From Cryptomeria japonica (Eukaryota; Streptophyta; Pinopsida; Cupressales; Cupressaceae): a stretch of DNA of 64,000 nt. Location: NCBI RefSeq assembly GCF_030272615.1, contig NC_081410.1, positions 288,113,957-288,177,956 of the forward strand, given 5' to 3'. Shown piece by piece: positions 48,465 through 59,598 of this stretch (the stretch's first letter is position 1; every line of letters begins with the position of its first letter). The translations under genes and the position numbers were made by a program. The notes below the pieces were generated by a model, which saw only the letters and a program-made list of their open reading frames with translations, did not search any database and was not told where the DNA came from.

Positions 48465-49391
48465 GCACATTGGACTTTAAAGTCCAATGTGCAAGTGTAA
48501 AAATTTTTGAAAAAACCAGCACACCGGACTTTAAAGTCCGATGTGCTGATCGATGAAAAGGCAACTGATTGACATGTCGGGTTTTGAAACCTGAAATGTC
48601 AATCCAATGTTCTCCTCTTCGCATATCAGATTTTAAAGTCCGATATGTGAAGGTTACCCTCCTGCATATTGGACTTTAAAGTCTGATATGTGAAGGTTAC
48701 CCTCCCGCATATCGGACTTTAAAATCCGATATGCAAAGAGGGCTCCATTGATCAGCTTGCATATCGGATTTTAAATTCTGATATGCAAGCTAAGGGGAAG
48801 AAAATATTGGAAGGGCAATCGGACTTTAAAAGTTTGATTACCCTCCAAAGACACCAACAATAAAAAATGAAAAACAAAAAAACAAGGCAGAAAGGGAAAA
48901 AGGAAAATGCAAAACAAGAAGAAAAAACCCAAAATGAAAACACAAAACCTACCTTGATCCGCCACAACGAGAGAAAAAACCCGATGGAGATGCAACAAAT
49001 CAGCAAGGTCAGCAAGCGAGAACCAAAGAGGACGTGCAGAGGAGGAAAAACACAAATGAGAATGAAGAAATGAACTCTAAAACTCAATAAATAATCCCAA
49101 AAATTAGCAATTAATGACATATTAATTACTAATCATGCAGTGCATGTCGGACTTTAATGCAGGCTCAAAACCCTTGCAAGTTGGACTTTAAAGTCTAGCA
49201 TGCACTCATCAACTAGACAACCTACCGGTCAGACTTTAAAGTTCAAACTATAGAGGAAGGATTACCTGCAGGTCGGACTTTAAAGTCTAATCTGGAGGTT
49301 GAAAATCAAACATGTGCACATTGGAATTTAAAGTTCGACGTGCAATTAACTTTGCAAAGAAAAAGCCCTACAGGTTGGACTTTAAAGTCCG
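48465..49391. repeat. GGACTTTAAAGTCC palindrome array, right part
   Basis: At least 14 more copies of the palindrome occur here: about 48465, 48518, 48570, 48619, 48664, 48708, 48757, 48812, 49144, 49177, 49222, 49262, 49318 and 49368. The copy at 48465 is a perfect 28-bp palindrome. Arms vary: GCACAT/ATGTGC, CATATC/GATATG, CAGGT/ACCTG. Several copies have one decayed half. An A-rich stretch with no gene (48850-49130) separates two sub-clusters. Confidence 0.85.
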
Positions 49392-49731
49392 ACCTGCAGG
49401 GAAAACTACAAACCTTAAAAAAACTAAGAAAATGATAAAAATGAAAGTGAAAAGCTAAACGAGCTAACCAACGGAGTCAGTCAATCTCTCCCGAAGGTCG
49501 TAAGGTATGAAATGGACTAGTTTCATAGGGTTGCCTCATGATTTTGGTCTTGCTGAAATTGAGGTCAATAGCTAGCTCTGACTGGGGAATAAGCTGCACC
49601 ACTTGAAGCTTGTAGAATCCAAAACTCTGAGTGCCTGTATCCATTGGGTTATAGAGTCAGGAGATGAAAAGACTTAAAAAGAAAAGAATATACGTATTTT
49701 ACAACAAGTACAACTTCCTTTACACCGCTCC
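49392..49731 (-). other. Tat B sequence between integrase stop and palindrome array
   Basis: This non-coding stretch follows the integrase stop. It should hold the 3' polypurine tract and perhaps the true start of the 3' LTR. I see only weak candidates: a purine stretch CGGGAGAGA (minus strand, about 49490) near CGTTGGTTAG, which resembles the outer terminus TGTTGGGTTA. The boundary stays unresolved. Confidence 0.4.
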
Positions 49732-50297
49732 CTATTGAGTAAAGAGCTTCAAATATTCTCCACTATGAGGTAGTGAGAATGGGGCACCATCTGCATATGC
49801 AATCAAATAGCTATTCTCACCAAATATTTTGTGAATAGTGAAGGGACCTCTCCATAAGGATTCAAACTTTCCATGCAACCCCTTTGGTTCCCTCCTCTTG
49901 TCCCATAACAAGACTTGATCACCAACTAAGAATTCATGGGAAGTTGTTTTCTTATCAAACAATACCTTGACTTGGCTTTGGTGTTCAACAATCCTATCAA
50001 CCACTTCTGCTTTTGTTTCTTCCAATTGAGAAAGAAACATAATCCTCTTATCAAGCGAATTTTGATAGGTTTCATCTTCAATGGTCTTGGCAAGCTTTAA
50101 TGTTGGAAGTTCCACAGTGATTGGAATCTCGGCATTTAACCCATATAAAAGTTGAAAAGGTGAGATACCAATTTCTCTTTTTGGAGTTATACGATCCGCC
50201 CATAGCGCATCATAGAGATATTTATGCCAAGTCCATTGTTTCTCATCAACCAGCTTTTTCATAATCATAATCAGATTCTTGTTGCTTGACTCAGCCT
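49732..50297 (-). pseudogene. Tat B integrase, C-terminal part
   Basis: The frame continues the integrase after the inserted solo LTR E: the helix after the catalytic Glu (AESSNKNLIMIMKKL, with Glu kept), W-T-W-H-K-Y-L-Y-D-A-L-W-A-D-R, the ISPFQLLYGLNAEIP motif, and the GPF/Y-like module (WRGPFTIHKIFGENSYLI). It ends FTQ-TAG at 49732. The two halves match when 3,843 bp plus the 5-bp target copy are removed, including frame. Confidence 0.85.
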
Positions 50298-51049
50298 TGT
50301 TGGACCCTTAAAAATTAAAAATTTTCAGGTTCCAGATTCATACTAGGAAGCAAATCTCTCTCTGCAATTATTTAGATCAAGTATCTATTCCACTCCAAGT
50401 TCCCTGCAACTTTCTTTGATGCATGAACAAGGTGGTTGATTTCCAGGTATGTATATGGTTGCAAATACGGAATCAAGCCAGGAACGCCTTTTTTGAACCA
50501 TAACTTCTTCTCATTTGAACTCTGTTATGTCAAATTAATTATTCCTCAGTATTTTATGTATCTATGAGGACCTATGTTTCAAATTTTGAATTCATACGAT
50601 ATCGTTTGATATGTTTTATGAGGCTAATCTAAATACAATTTCTTCAAATTTGCAGTATACAATTTCAAAATTTTGTCAAAATGATTATAGTAGAATACTA
50701 ATAAATTTCCTTTTGCAGGAGTATCACGCTGAATGAATTATGAAAGCCATTTTATTTATATTTTATAATTATTTTTCTTGAGTATAATATTAATTAGGAA
50801 GTGTTTAATTTTGAATATTATATTTTTCCTCCAATTAATATTATAGTATTTAAATTATTTGTGTTACTTGAAATTATATGATGCTTTTAAAACTAACACA
50901 ATTTTTGAGCTTGTATAATGTGCAGGATTATTACAAAAAAGAAATAAAAGATTTTACGTTTGAGCAAATCAAATGATCAAATACTTTATAGTTGGTAGAA
51001 GGAAGTAAAAAGTTTTTATCACAAAAGGTGAAATATTAAATCATTTTTT

Positions 51050-51345
51050 TTAAATAAATTATTGGGATACATTGGGGCCCGACAAGCAAAAGCCATCGAG
51101 TATCGGCATAGGCATTTGAGAGCCCTCCCAAACCCTGATAGGGTGGCCATTGTTGTACAATGGGTTGACAATGAACAATATATTCATTAATAAACAACAT
51201 ATACATGTTTAAATGAGCAATGAATGTTAAGTATATGCGATCTTCATACATAATCAAGTAAGCATTTTTACAAAAGGGCAAGGAGAGGGAGTTGAACACT
51301 CAACCTCTCAACCCAACCTTCCTAACTACCCATACCTACCCTCCC
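51050..51345 (-). repeat. Candidate tRNA-derived SINE
   Basis: On the minus strand TGTTCAACTCC (about 51275-51285) matches the polymerase III box B consensus GGTTCRANNCC at 10 of 11 positions. A weaker box A-like TGGGTAGTTAGG lies about 30 bp upstream. The 3' part is GC-richer than its surroundings and ends in CCCAATAATTTATTT. No clean target duplication was found, so this is tentative. Confidence 0.35.
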
Positions 51346-53140
51346 CTTTTACCAATTGCTTTATTGTATTATTTGAAAATGTTTGTTAGGGTAAATTAGT
51401 TATGATATTAATTTGCAAATATTTCCACAATTCCCAAGGTAATGTATTTTTATCAAGTGGAGGTAGGTATGTTTTAATCATTTGCTTTTTATTATTTTAA
51501 AGGTAAAAGTGATTTTAAAAGATTATTAATTAATATTTTTCCTTTGAATTTATTTTTTCCTAAAAATAAATGATCTCAAATGTTATTTACGCAATATTTT
51601 ACATTCTAGGATTTTTCAAATATTATATGAAATGATTTGTATTTCTTTATAGATTTATTTTTTCAATCACTTAATTATTCATTTGGGGAACATTTTTTGC
51701 CCTTATTTTATTATATCCTTATGAAGGTTAATTGAACATATTTTCTTAGGGCAAAACATTCTAACATTTTTTGCATAGGGAATACTTTTTTAAAGATGAA
51801 TACTTTGAAATTTCCCTAGCTGATGAGGATATTATTTTTATTATTCAAATTCCTTATTATGTGCCTTATGTGTGCAGGATAGGATGACAAATTATTTCTA
51901 CTAAGTGCATATTAAGGAAGTATTTTTTACCTATAGGCTTTAAATAATTTTTCATTTTAATTATTATAATGGGTAAAAATACTTTGATAAAGAATAGACT
52001 TTTTTATAATGTTTGATGGTGAAAATCTAACGTTTTTATCTTGAATCATCTTTAAATTTTTATTGATGAAAAAGATTATTATATCAAGGATAAGTGATTA
52101 TTAGCATTCAATAGTTAATTTTTTACTTTTTTGGAAAAGAGGTAATTAGAATAATATTCTTGCTTTTGGAAATGGTTAAAGTGAGAGTAAAAAAAATTTC
52201 AAAACATTATTGATCTAATATCTTCATTGGGATGTTTTATTCTAAAAAGGTTATTCAAAGGAAATTTCATTTATTTCTAGAGCTTTATATTAATTATTAT
52301 GATATCATATTTTTTAGGAACACTTTACCCTAATTATGTGCAAAGGTTATATATCTCTTTAGGGGAAAGTATTCTTATTTGCATAGGGAAGATTTTATCA
52401 ATGATTTTAAATATATCCCTAGAAAGTAAAAAATATGAGTTATCAAGTTATTTGATTTTCTTATGTTTTGTGCAGGATATTTTATTCTTTAGCTTACACG
52501 GACACAAGAAGTATCCTTTACTTAAAAAATTTTAATATTTTGATATTGTCATTCATCATTTGCAAAAGCATTTTGGTAAATAAAGACTTGTTTACAACAT
52601 TTGACATGATAGTATTTTGACATTATCCTTTTGAAAAATTATAAAGGGATATATTTTTTCATAAGGAAAACTACATTTTGCAAGTGCTCTTACCATGAAT
52701 AATGTTTTTAACTCAAACCTAATATATTTTAACATTACGTTATTATTATTTGCTTGTAAATATTTTCACCCTAAGTGAATAAATGATACATGTATGTATT
52801 AGGGTTGATTTTATGCAGAATCAAACTATGAATTTTTGCAAAAGTATTTTCCCAGAGGGTTAAATATTTGGATCAAAGTGAATTACGATCAAATTTTACG
52901 TATCTGAAAAAGATATAGTTTTTAATGCAAAACTTAATCAAAGGTACTTCATGATCTATTTTCTATTTAAGGAACTTGATTGGTTCAATTTATATGCAGT
53001 AACTTTTATCAAAGTTTGTAAATGAGGAGCTTAAGCAAGAGCGGAAGTGGAATTTTATCAAAGTGAAAGATTATAAAGAATATTAATAAAGCTTTATTTA
53101 GTGTGTATTTTAGGGATTCAAAAGTAATTATCTCTATAAA

Positions 53141-53240
53141 CCAAAGGGTGTGTCCTTTGGAAAAACAACTGTCTGTAACTCCCTCCTATATGCGAAAGGG
53201 TGTGTCCTTTCACATGTGTCTTTTGGATCAGGTATTTATA
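53141..53240 (+). promoter_or_regulatory. Putative core promoter of LTR E with paired palindromes
   Basis: Two inverted repeats share the core AAAGGGTGTGTCCTTT: CCAAAGG...CCTTTGG at 53141-53160 and GAAAGG...CCTTTC at 53194-53211. A TATA-like TATTTATA follows at 53233. This is the layout expected for a U3 promoter with a dimeric activator site; function is inferred from position only. Confidence 0.5.
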
Positions 53241-54140
53241 GGGAGTCTTTTTCAATTAAAAAGAGAATAATTCACAATTTGTCAAGCTACTAGTAGGGGC
53301 TATGGGATGTCTGTATTGGAGAAGTCTGTAGGAATGGAAGTATCATTTTGAGCAATCACTGTGTAATGGAGTATCTGTAAGTGTAGTTATTGTATGCAAT
53401 CACTCTCCAAAAATTAATATACGAGATTCGTTGTTTCAATTCCAGAATTCGTGTATACTTTTGTGTTGATGAATTTCATTTTGTCCTCTTGATAAATCTG
53501 ATAAAGGGTTTAATACAGTGTGCCACCACAAGTTGTTATAATTGAATATAAGATTTGCTTCTTCATGTTCTTATAGCACTTAATGGAACCTCTGTATTGA
53601 TAGTCTTGTGTTACAAGTTGCCTGAAAACTATCTCAAGAGTTTAATTGAATTATTTGTCCACAAATTATCGTGCATATTCCTAGATAGAGGCACTGGTCT
53701 GTTATTTATTTCTAATATTTTGATTTGTATGCATAAGGTCCTTACAGAGAAACATTCTTCCATATCCTATTTGAACTAATCCTTGCAGATTTCATTCAAG
53801 TCCTGAAAGCATTTCATTTTCAATATACAATATCTTTAACATACACTTTTATTCACATTTAGTTTTCAGTTTTCAAAGTATTCAGCTAAAGCATATGATA
53901 TAGCATAGTTGCAAAACACTAATTTCCCAGTTGTGTACACTTGCTTAGAGGCTTAAATCCAAATTTAAATAACTCTTTTGTGCTTGAGAGGGAAGGGTAC
54001 ACCCACCTAGGTCTTGTGGAGCCTGAAGTGTGGAGGGATTTGGTCTTCGACCATCCCTGTTTGTTGGCCAAGGCTGATTGGATTTCCTAAGGAGTTGGCA
54101 AGTCTTTGGGTTTTCCAATCTGCGGTTTTGGGCACTAACA

Positions 54141-54640
54141 AGCCTAACCATTTCCTTATGAATAATAGTTAGATGAGTTTGAAAGGGTAATACCATAATC
54201 GAAACAAAAATCAATGATCTCATAAGATGAAAAATATGAAGCATTATCGGTTATTATCTTATGAGGAACACCAAACCTTGAAACGATGTTTTCCTTTAGG
54301 AATCGGCAAACTATCCCTGAGGTAGCTTGCTTAGTTGGAATTGCCTCCACCCACTTGGTGAAGTAATTTGTTGATGTGGAATGTATATGTGACCTGCACT
54401 AGATATCGGATTGACAGGTCCAATGAAGTCCAATCCCCAATGTTGGAAGGGCTCTTCAATTACTACTGGTTTAAGAGGGAGTGCAAATAGCTTACCCTTG
54501 CCCACAAATTGTTGACATTGTTCACACTTGCAAACCCAACTATATGTATCCTTAAACAAGGTTGGCCAAAAGTATCTGGCATGCAAGATTTTGTGTGCAG
54601 TGATAGGAGCCAAAAAATGTCCACCACAAGCAAGATCATG
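54141..54640 (-). pseudogene. Tat B integrase, N-terminal and core part
   Basis: The zinc-binding part (ARYFWPTLFKDTYSWVCKCEQCQ) leads into the core with first Asp in LDFIGPV and second in ITDNASYFSS. A frameshift separates the 54311-54613 block from 54156-54350. Gln codons before the catalytic Glu have become TAA and TAG (about 54155-54170). Element E interrupts the gene at 54140; the rest is at 49732-50297. Confidence 0.8.
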
Positions 54641-54725
54641 AAAAGCTTGAAGTAATCTTACTTGTTGTTTTGTCTACGCAGCGCAGGAAATTGTCGTCTA
54701 GACCTTTCTTGTACAAACCATTGTC

Positions 54726-56200
54726 TCATAGGACAAAATTCACTTCCTTAAGCCTCAAGGTTCGCCTTTCCTTCCTTGACAGATGTGCAGGATAGTCTCC
54801 ATATTTTAATAAATATGCCAGGTCTGAATACCACTCATCAGTGGTACTAACAAATAGAACTTTGGGAAGATCTTGGTTCATACCTTCATTTTCTAGCACT
54901 ACTTCATCAATTGAGTTGTTGTCAGCTATCAACTGACATAGACATTTTCCACAAACCAATTTAGTAGGCTTGATTTCCATGCCATATTCTTGAATCTTGG
55001 CAACCCAGTTGCCCCTTTTAGTTCCAAACTCTTGTTGCGCCAAAATTGACTTCATAACAACATCTGGAAAAAGAGCAATGACATGTGAATTCAGAATATA
55101 AAATCTGAAATGTTTCACCGCCTTTACCATGACAAAGCATGCTTTTCCATTTTAGAATACTTCAACTCGTGAGCCTTTAGTGGATAACTCATGAATGCAA
55201 TGGGTGATTCCACACCTTCATTATTTTTCAGCATCACTATAGCCAAACAAGTATGATCTAATGCATAGCTATACATGATAAACCCTTTGGTATAATCTGG
55301 GCATACTAAGACTAGAGCATTTGCCATGGCCTCCTTGATCTGATGGAAAGCTTTCTTCCCTTTAGTAGTCCACTTGAAAAGAGAATTACCTTTGATCATA
55401 TTAACTATGTGATGAGTCTGTTCAGCAAAGTCTAGAATAAATCTTCGCAAAAAAATTACTTTGCCGAAGAAAGAATGAACAACAGTCTTACTTGTTAGCA
55501 AGGAAAGGTCACAAATAGATTTAACTCTTTTAGCATCAATTTTTATACCTTATTTTGAAACAATATTCCCAAGAAACTTACCTTCAGTAACCCCAAAAAT
55601 AGATTTCTTGGGATTGAGGTAAATTCCATGCTGACGACATTTCTCTAAGACTTGTTGTAGATGAAAGGAATGATCTTGATGCTTCTTAGAATAAACAGTC
55701 AAATCATCCAAATAGACAACAATAAACTTACCAAGAAAACTTTGGAAGGCCAATTCCATTACATGCTAGAAATTTGCTCCCGCATTTATTAATCTGAAAG
55801 GCATCCTGCGATATGCAAAGGTACTCCAAGGTGTAGTAAACGCGGTCTTATGCTGATCTTGTTCCAGAACTTCTACTTGGTTATAACCCAAAAATCCATC
55901 CAACATGGACATCATCTCTGCTCCAATAATAGCTTGTAGGAGATGATCCATGATAGGTAAAGGATAGTTATCTTTCAAGGATGCCTGATTCAAGTTTCAG
56001 AAATCAACACATATCTGAATCTCACCATTCTTCTTATGCACACGTACTATATTAGCTATCCAGGATGAATGATGAATGGGAAAAATTATCTTTGCCTTCA
56101 ACCTCTTCTGAACTTCAACAAAGATAGTATCTGATATCTTTGGATTATATTTCCTTTGCTTCTATCGGAAAGGCATGATTCCTGACTTCAATGGGATGTC
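54726..56200 (-). pseudogene. Tat B reverse transcriptase and first RNase H
   Basis: The RT begins near 56200 (W-I-A-N-I-V and K-K-N-G-E-I-Q-I-C-V-D-F), then MDHLLQ, MLDGFLGYNQV, MPFRLINAGANF and the polymerase motif YLDD (about 55705). The connection leads to an RNase H with FIMYSYALDHTCLAIVML and ELKYSKMEKHAL, a type seen in Tat-like elements. The last part (55130-54726) is shifted by one frame. In contrast to Tat A, no second RNase H lies between this block and the integrase. Confidence 0.85.
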
Positions 56201-56686
56201 ATGACGAAGTTCTTCCGGGCAGAAAGACTTCAAGTCTTCATAGGAGTAAGCCAAGACATCAACATATTGTTGCAACAATGCAACAAATTTCTGCCTTTCT
56301 TCCTATGAGCAACACTTCCCGATATTGATCAGCTTTGGGTTGACTTCAGTGCCAATATTTACCTGCTCATACTCCATTGAGCCCGTAGCTGATTTTTCTT
56401 GCTTTTTGACATAGCGGTCATGCTTGTCAAACAAATTTTCTAAAGAAATCGGACCCTTAGGGATCTTATTTCCTTTTAACTGCAAAAATTTCTCTCTCAT
56501 TTCTATATCAATGCTTTCAATTGCATCCTTTGAAGGGAAGTGACTACCTTCAAAATATAGATCATCAAAATTGTCAGCGGTCTGCAAAAAAATTATTACA
56601 TGATGATCATCATTAAACACCTGCCAATGATCAAAGTTGCCAAGAACACTTGGCCGGAAAACTAACTCAACAACATAAGTTGATCC
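56201..56686 (-). other. Tat B pol linker before RT
   Basis: A short broken frame (56303-56620) encodes a charged sequence with LENLFDKHDRYVKKQ and no known domain. It is in the same frame as the flanking protease-aRH and RT blocks, so it is part of one polyprotein and not a separate gene. Confidence 0.5.
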
Positions 56687-57703
56687 TTAGAAATCTTTGT
56701 GAGGAACCAAAGAAGTTGCAGATATTGCTAATGAATCTGCCCTATCATTAAATTCATGAGAGACAACGGATATATCAAAGGCATCAAATGCCTTAATCAA
56801 ATCCCAAACTTGGTTACGATAATGTCGTAGCCTATCCCTCCTAGTTTTGTATATATTCCGGACCTGACACACAATCAACTCCGCATCTCCTTGAGCATGC
56901 AAGTTTTTGATTCCCTTCTTCTTAGCAACATTCATTCCCAGAAGAAGTGATTTGTATTTAGCAGTATTATTTGTGTTATCAAACTGCAATTTGAAAGAGA
57001 AAGGGAAAAAATTACCCTCAGGAGAAACCAAAACAATATCAGCTCTTGATTCGGTAGAAGAATGGCTGCCATCAAATTCTAGCGTCCAAACATCATTTGG
57101 ATCACCCACGTTGGAAGTATCAAAAGTAAGAGTCTCTTCCTGTGAAGACGAAGATCCCACAGACTTCGTAATAGTACTTTCACAATCACTAGAAAACTTT
57201 TTATGGGAAAAGACACCTTCAATCTCAGGAACAATTTCCACCTCATCATCAGCATGCAAGAAATAGTTACCCATTCCTGATGATTCAAAAAGGATTTGAG
57301 CTCGCTGATCATCTGATTTAACAACAGTAAACTTTGATTCTTTTTCAAGATATAACTTCTTAACTTCTCCCTTGACAGGAATGTGTGCCTCAGTCATATT
57401 CATGCTTAACTCTCCCCCAACATCTCTGCAAAAGTTTCTTCCCAACAATAGGCCATAAGAAGCCGGTACATATGCTACCAATACCATCATCTTAATCTTC
57501 TTTTCTGGGAATGCAGCAAACGCAAATTGGGTGTCCTTGATCTGGCCTATCAAAGGAACTTGCTTGTTGTCCATAGAGAAACATCTTCCAAATGTTTTGG
57601 TGAGAGTCAAACCAAGAGCATTAGCAACTTTTGTTGGCATAACATTATCAGATGCCCCAGAGTTGATCACACAATTACTAAGCTTAAAACCATTAATCAA
57701 CAA
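56687..57703 (-). pseudogene. Tat B protease fused to archaeal-type RNase H, upstream of RT
   Basis: Residues 1-115 are a retropepsin: CVINSGASDN stands where D-S-G-A is expected, so the catalytic Asp is Asn; the flap and LLLGRNF motif follow. An acidic Ser-rich linker separates it from an RNase H (about residues 205-335) with LEFDGSHSS (first Asp), NNTAKYKSLLLG (Glu now Lys), GDAELIVCQV (Asp) and NDRADSLA (Asp). This is the second RNase H type of the Tat lineage, but it lies before RT and not between RH and integrase. The frame is open across both domains. Confidence 0.8.
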
Positions 57704-57760
57704 AGAGATGTAGAATAGCTCTATCTTTAATGTAGGAGAAAGGGAAATTACTAAGTTATT

Positions 57761-59470
57761 CTAAAGTGAATCGGAATTGGGAAGGCTCTTTGGGGTATTG
57801 TCTTTTTCTTTAACAAATTTGACCAAATGGTCAAATTGATCTGTGATAGATCTCAAAAAATCTACCTCAGACATTTGTATTTTGGTTTTCCTAGCATGAT
57901 CTAGAATATCAAATAACTGAAAAGAATTCATTAAAGATGAATTTGAGTTCTCATTTTGAGAACTTAAAACATGAGGAGCACTAGTCTTCAGTGCATGTGT
58001 AGAAGAACTGACAGGTGCAAAAGAATTGATAGGAGTCGAAGGAGTACTTACACTTTTATCTTTTGCAATGTCCTTTGAGATAGAGTTGTCTTTTGTGGGA
58101 TTTGGTATAGGAGCCCCACGCTTAGCAATAGTAACTGGAAAATGTTGAGAATCCTTGATTTGAACAGAATCATCATTTTTCACATTGATAGGTGGTTGAG
58201 CTGCTTGCGCTTGTGAACGAGTGAATACTGCAAAGACATCTCCTTCACATGTATCTGACATATCTTCTTCTTGATATTGCATAAACCTGATATTCGAGTC
58301 ACCGGCCAATTCTGCACCATCTTCTTGATGCAAATTGTCATCTTCATCACTAAAAGGGAGAAGATCATTCTGTTCAGCTTCATAATATCCTATAGCTGAA
58401 TTTTGGGGTGGTTCTTCCAATGCAAGCCTTTCTAGAGTAGGAGGTAATTTGTTCTGATTGTGCATTATGTAATTGGAAGCATTATTTTGATAAGTCCTTC
58501 TCGAGACATCATGATAAGAAGTATTTTCTTGTGAGGAAATCTGCTTCTTAAGTGCTAACAACTCATTTGCTAGCTTCGGTATCATGGGATCAGTAGAATT
58601 AGTTGAAGAGAAGGACGCATCAACAACTTGATTACTCCTAACCTTATTAGGATCTCTCCTTATCTTACCCACAAGGATAAGATCATCTTCAACCGATATA
58701 GCCATTTGTTGAGCAGTGGCCGAATCTGTAGGATTTTTCCTTCGTAAAAGAAAACTCACCTCTGGCAATTGAGCGTTGATGAAAAAGCATTTTAGATTTA
58801 TAGCAGTGGGTCATGAAGCAACCAGGATATGGTTATGAAGCTTATCAAATTTTGCTACAAAATCACGCATGGGTTCCTAAGACTCTTTCTTCAACTGGGT
58901 TAATTGCACCAATAAAGCATGATCATCTTCAATAGATTTGAATCTTGCCTCAAACAATATTCTAAGAGTCACCCAACTTGTAATACAAGCATTGGGAAGA
59001 TGATAGAACCAATCAGCAGTAGCTCCATGCAAAGTCTCAATGAACAGTCTCATGGATACATCTTCGTGTTCAACCCCCAGAACTCCACATGCGATATAGA
59101 AGGCAGCAATGTGTTTATTGAGATGTTGAAATCCATCTCCCAAAAACTTGGGTAAAGTTTTTCGCGTGCCTTTGGGAAGTTTGTGTAGAGGTGCGGTTAA
59201 GCTTAAAGGACCAAAAGCAGTGCCCCAAGGGCCAGCAGCAGCCATCCTTAATGGATTATATGGTGGTATTACAAAATTATTTTCAAGTGGAACAACTCAG
59301 ACTTGTAAACTTGATGCCTCACTTGGTACAAGAGATTTTCGTGCAGATGGAGTAAAACTTCATGTCCTCTGCAAAGGAGAAAGTGTCCATGGAGGTGTCA
59401 CAAAGGGAAAATTAAATTGCTGCAATAACTCAAATGTAGGATCAACAATTCCTACTAATCGTTGCCCATG
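57761..59470 (-). pseudogene. Tat B gag
   Basis: The frame runs from about 59470 through the block at 58877-59245 to 57761, in frame with the protease. The capsid signature is clear (LPKFLGDGFQHLNKHIAAFYIACG ... MRLFIETLHGATADWFYHLP ... FEARF). Downstream is an acidic, Ser/Thr-rich region with no CCHC knuckle that I can see. Stops separate the blocks near 59340, 58874 and 58812. The true start codon is unclear because the N-terminal frame has no obvious ATG. Confidence 0.75.
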
Positions 59471-59574
59471 AGTGTAACTTCTATCAGCCAGATTAGAATA
59501 TAGAGAAAAGCAACAATATGGAAATTACAATGAAAGTGCATTACAACCCAAAAGACTAATTGGTTGCACGTCGC

Positions 59575-59592
59575 TCCCCAGTAGAGTCGCCA
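59575..59592 (-). other. Tat B primer-binding site
   Basis: The minus strand reads TGGCGACTCTACTGGGGA, six bases after the LTR end CCCAACA. TGGCGACTC-type sites are typical of Tat/Ogre-like elements. It fixes the orientation and the inner LTR edge at 59599. Confidence 0.85.
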
Positions 59593-59598
59593 AAAAAT

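Larger units (their letters stand above)
50298..54140 (+). mobile_element. Probable solo LTR (element E), 3,843 bp, TSD AGCCT
   Basis: Ends are TGTTGGACCC and GCACTAACA; flanks are AGCCT at 50293-50297 and 54141-54145. It disrupts the Tat B integrase just before the catalytic Glu motif. I see no internal direct repeat, PBS or coding domain, so it reads as one giant LTR left by LTR-LTR recombination. A TATA-like box (TATTTATA, 53233-53240) followed by a transcribed-looking 0.9 kb suggests plus orientation. Most of it is AT-rich (50750-53050) without structure that I can name. A candidate SINE lies at 51050-51345. Confidence 0.75.

Noticed and set aside
48752-49120. Minus-strand Phe-rich frames near the palindrome array
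   Set aside because: They are read from an A-rich plus-strand stretch; two overlapping frames give equally hydrophobic nonsense.
40398-49391. CRISPR-like array
   Set aside because: The repeats are palindromes at irregular distances in a plant retroelement. Spacers are not of even length and there are no cas genes.
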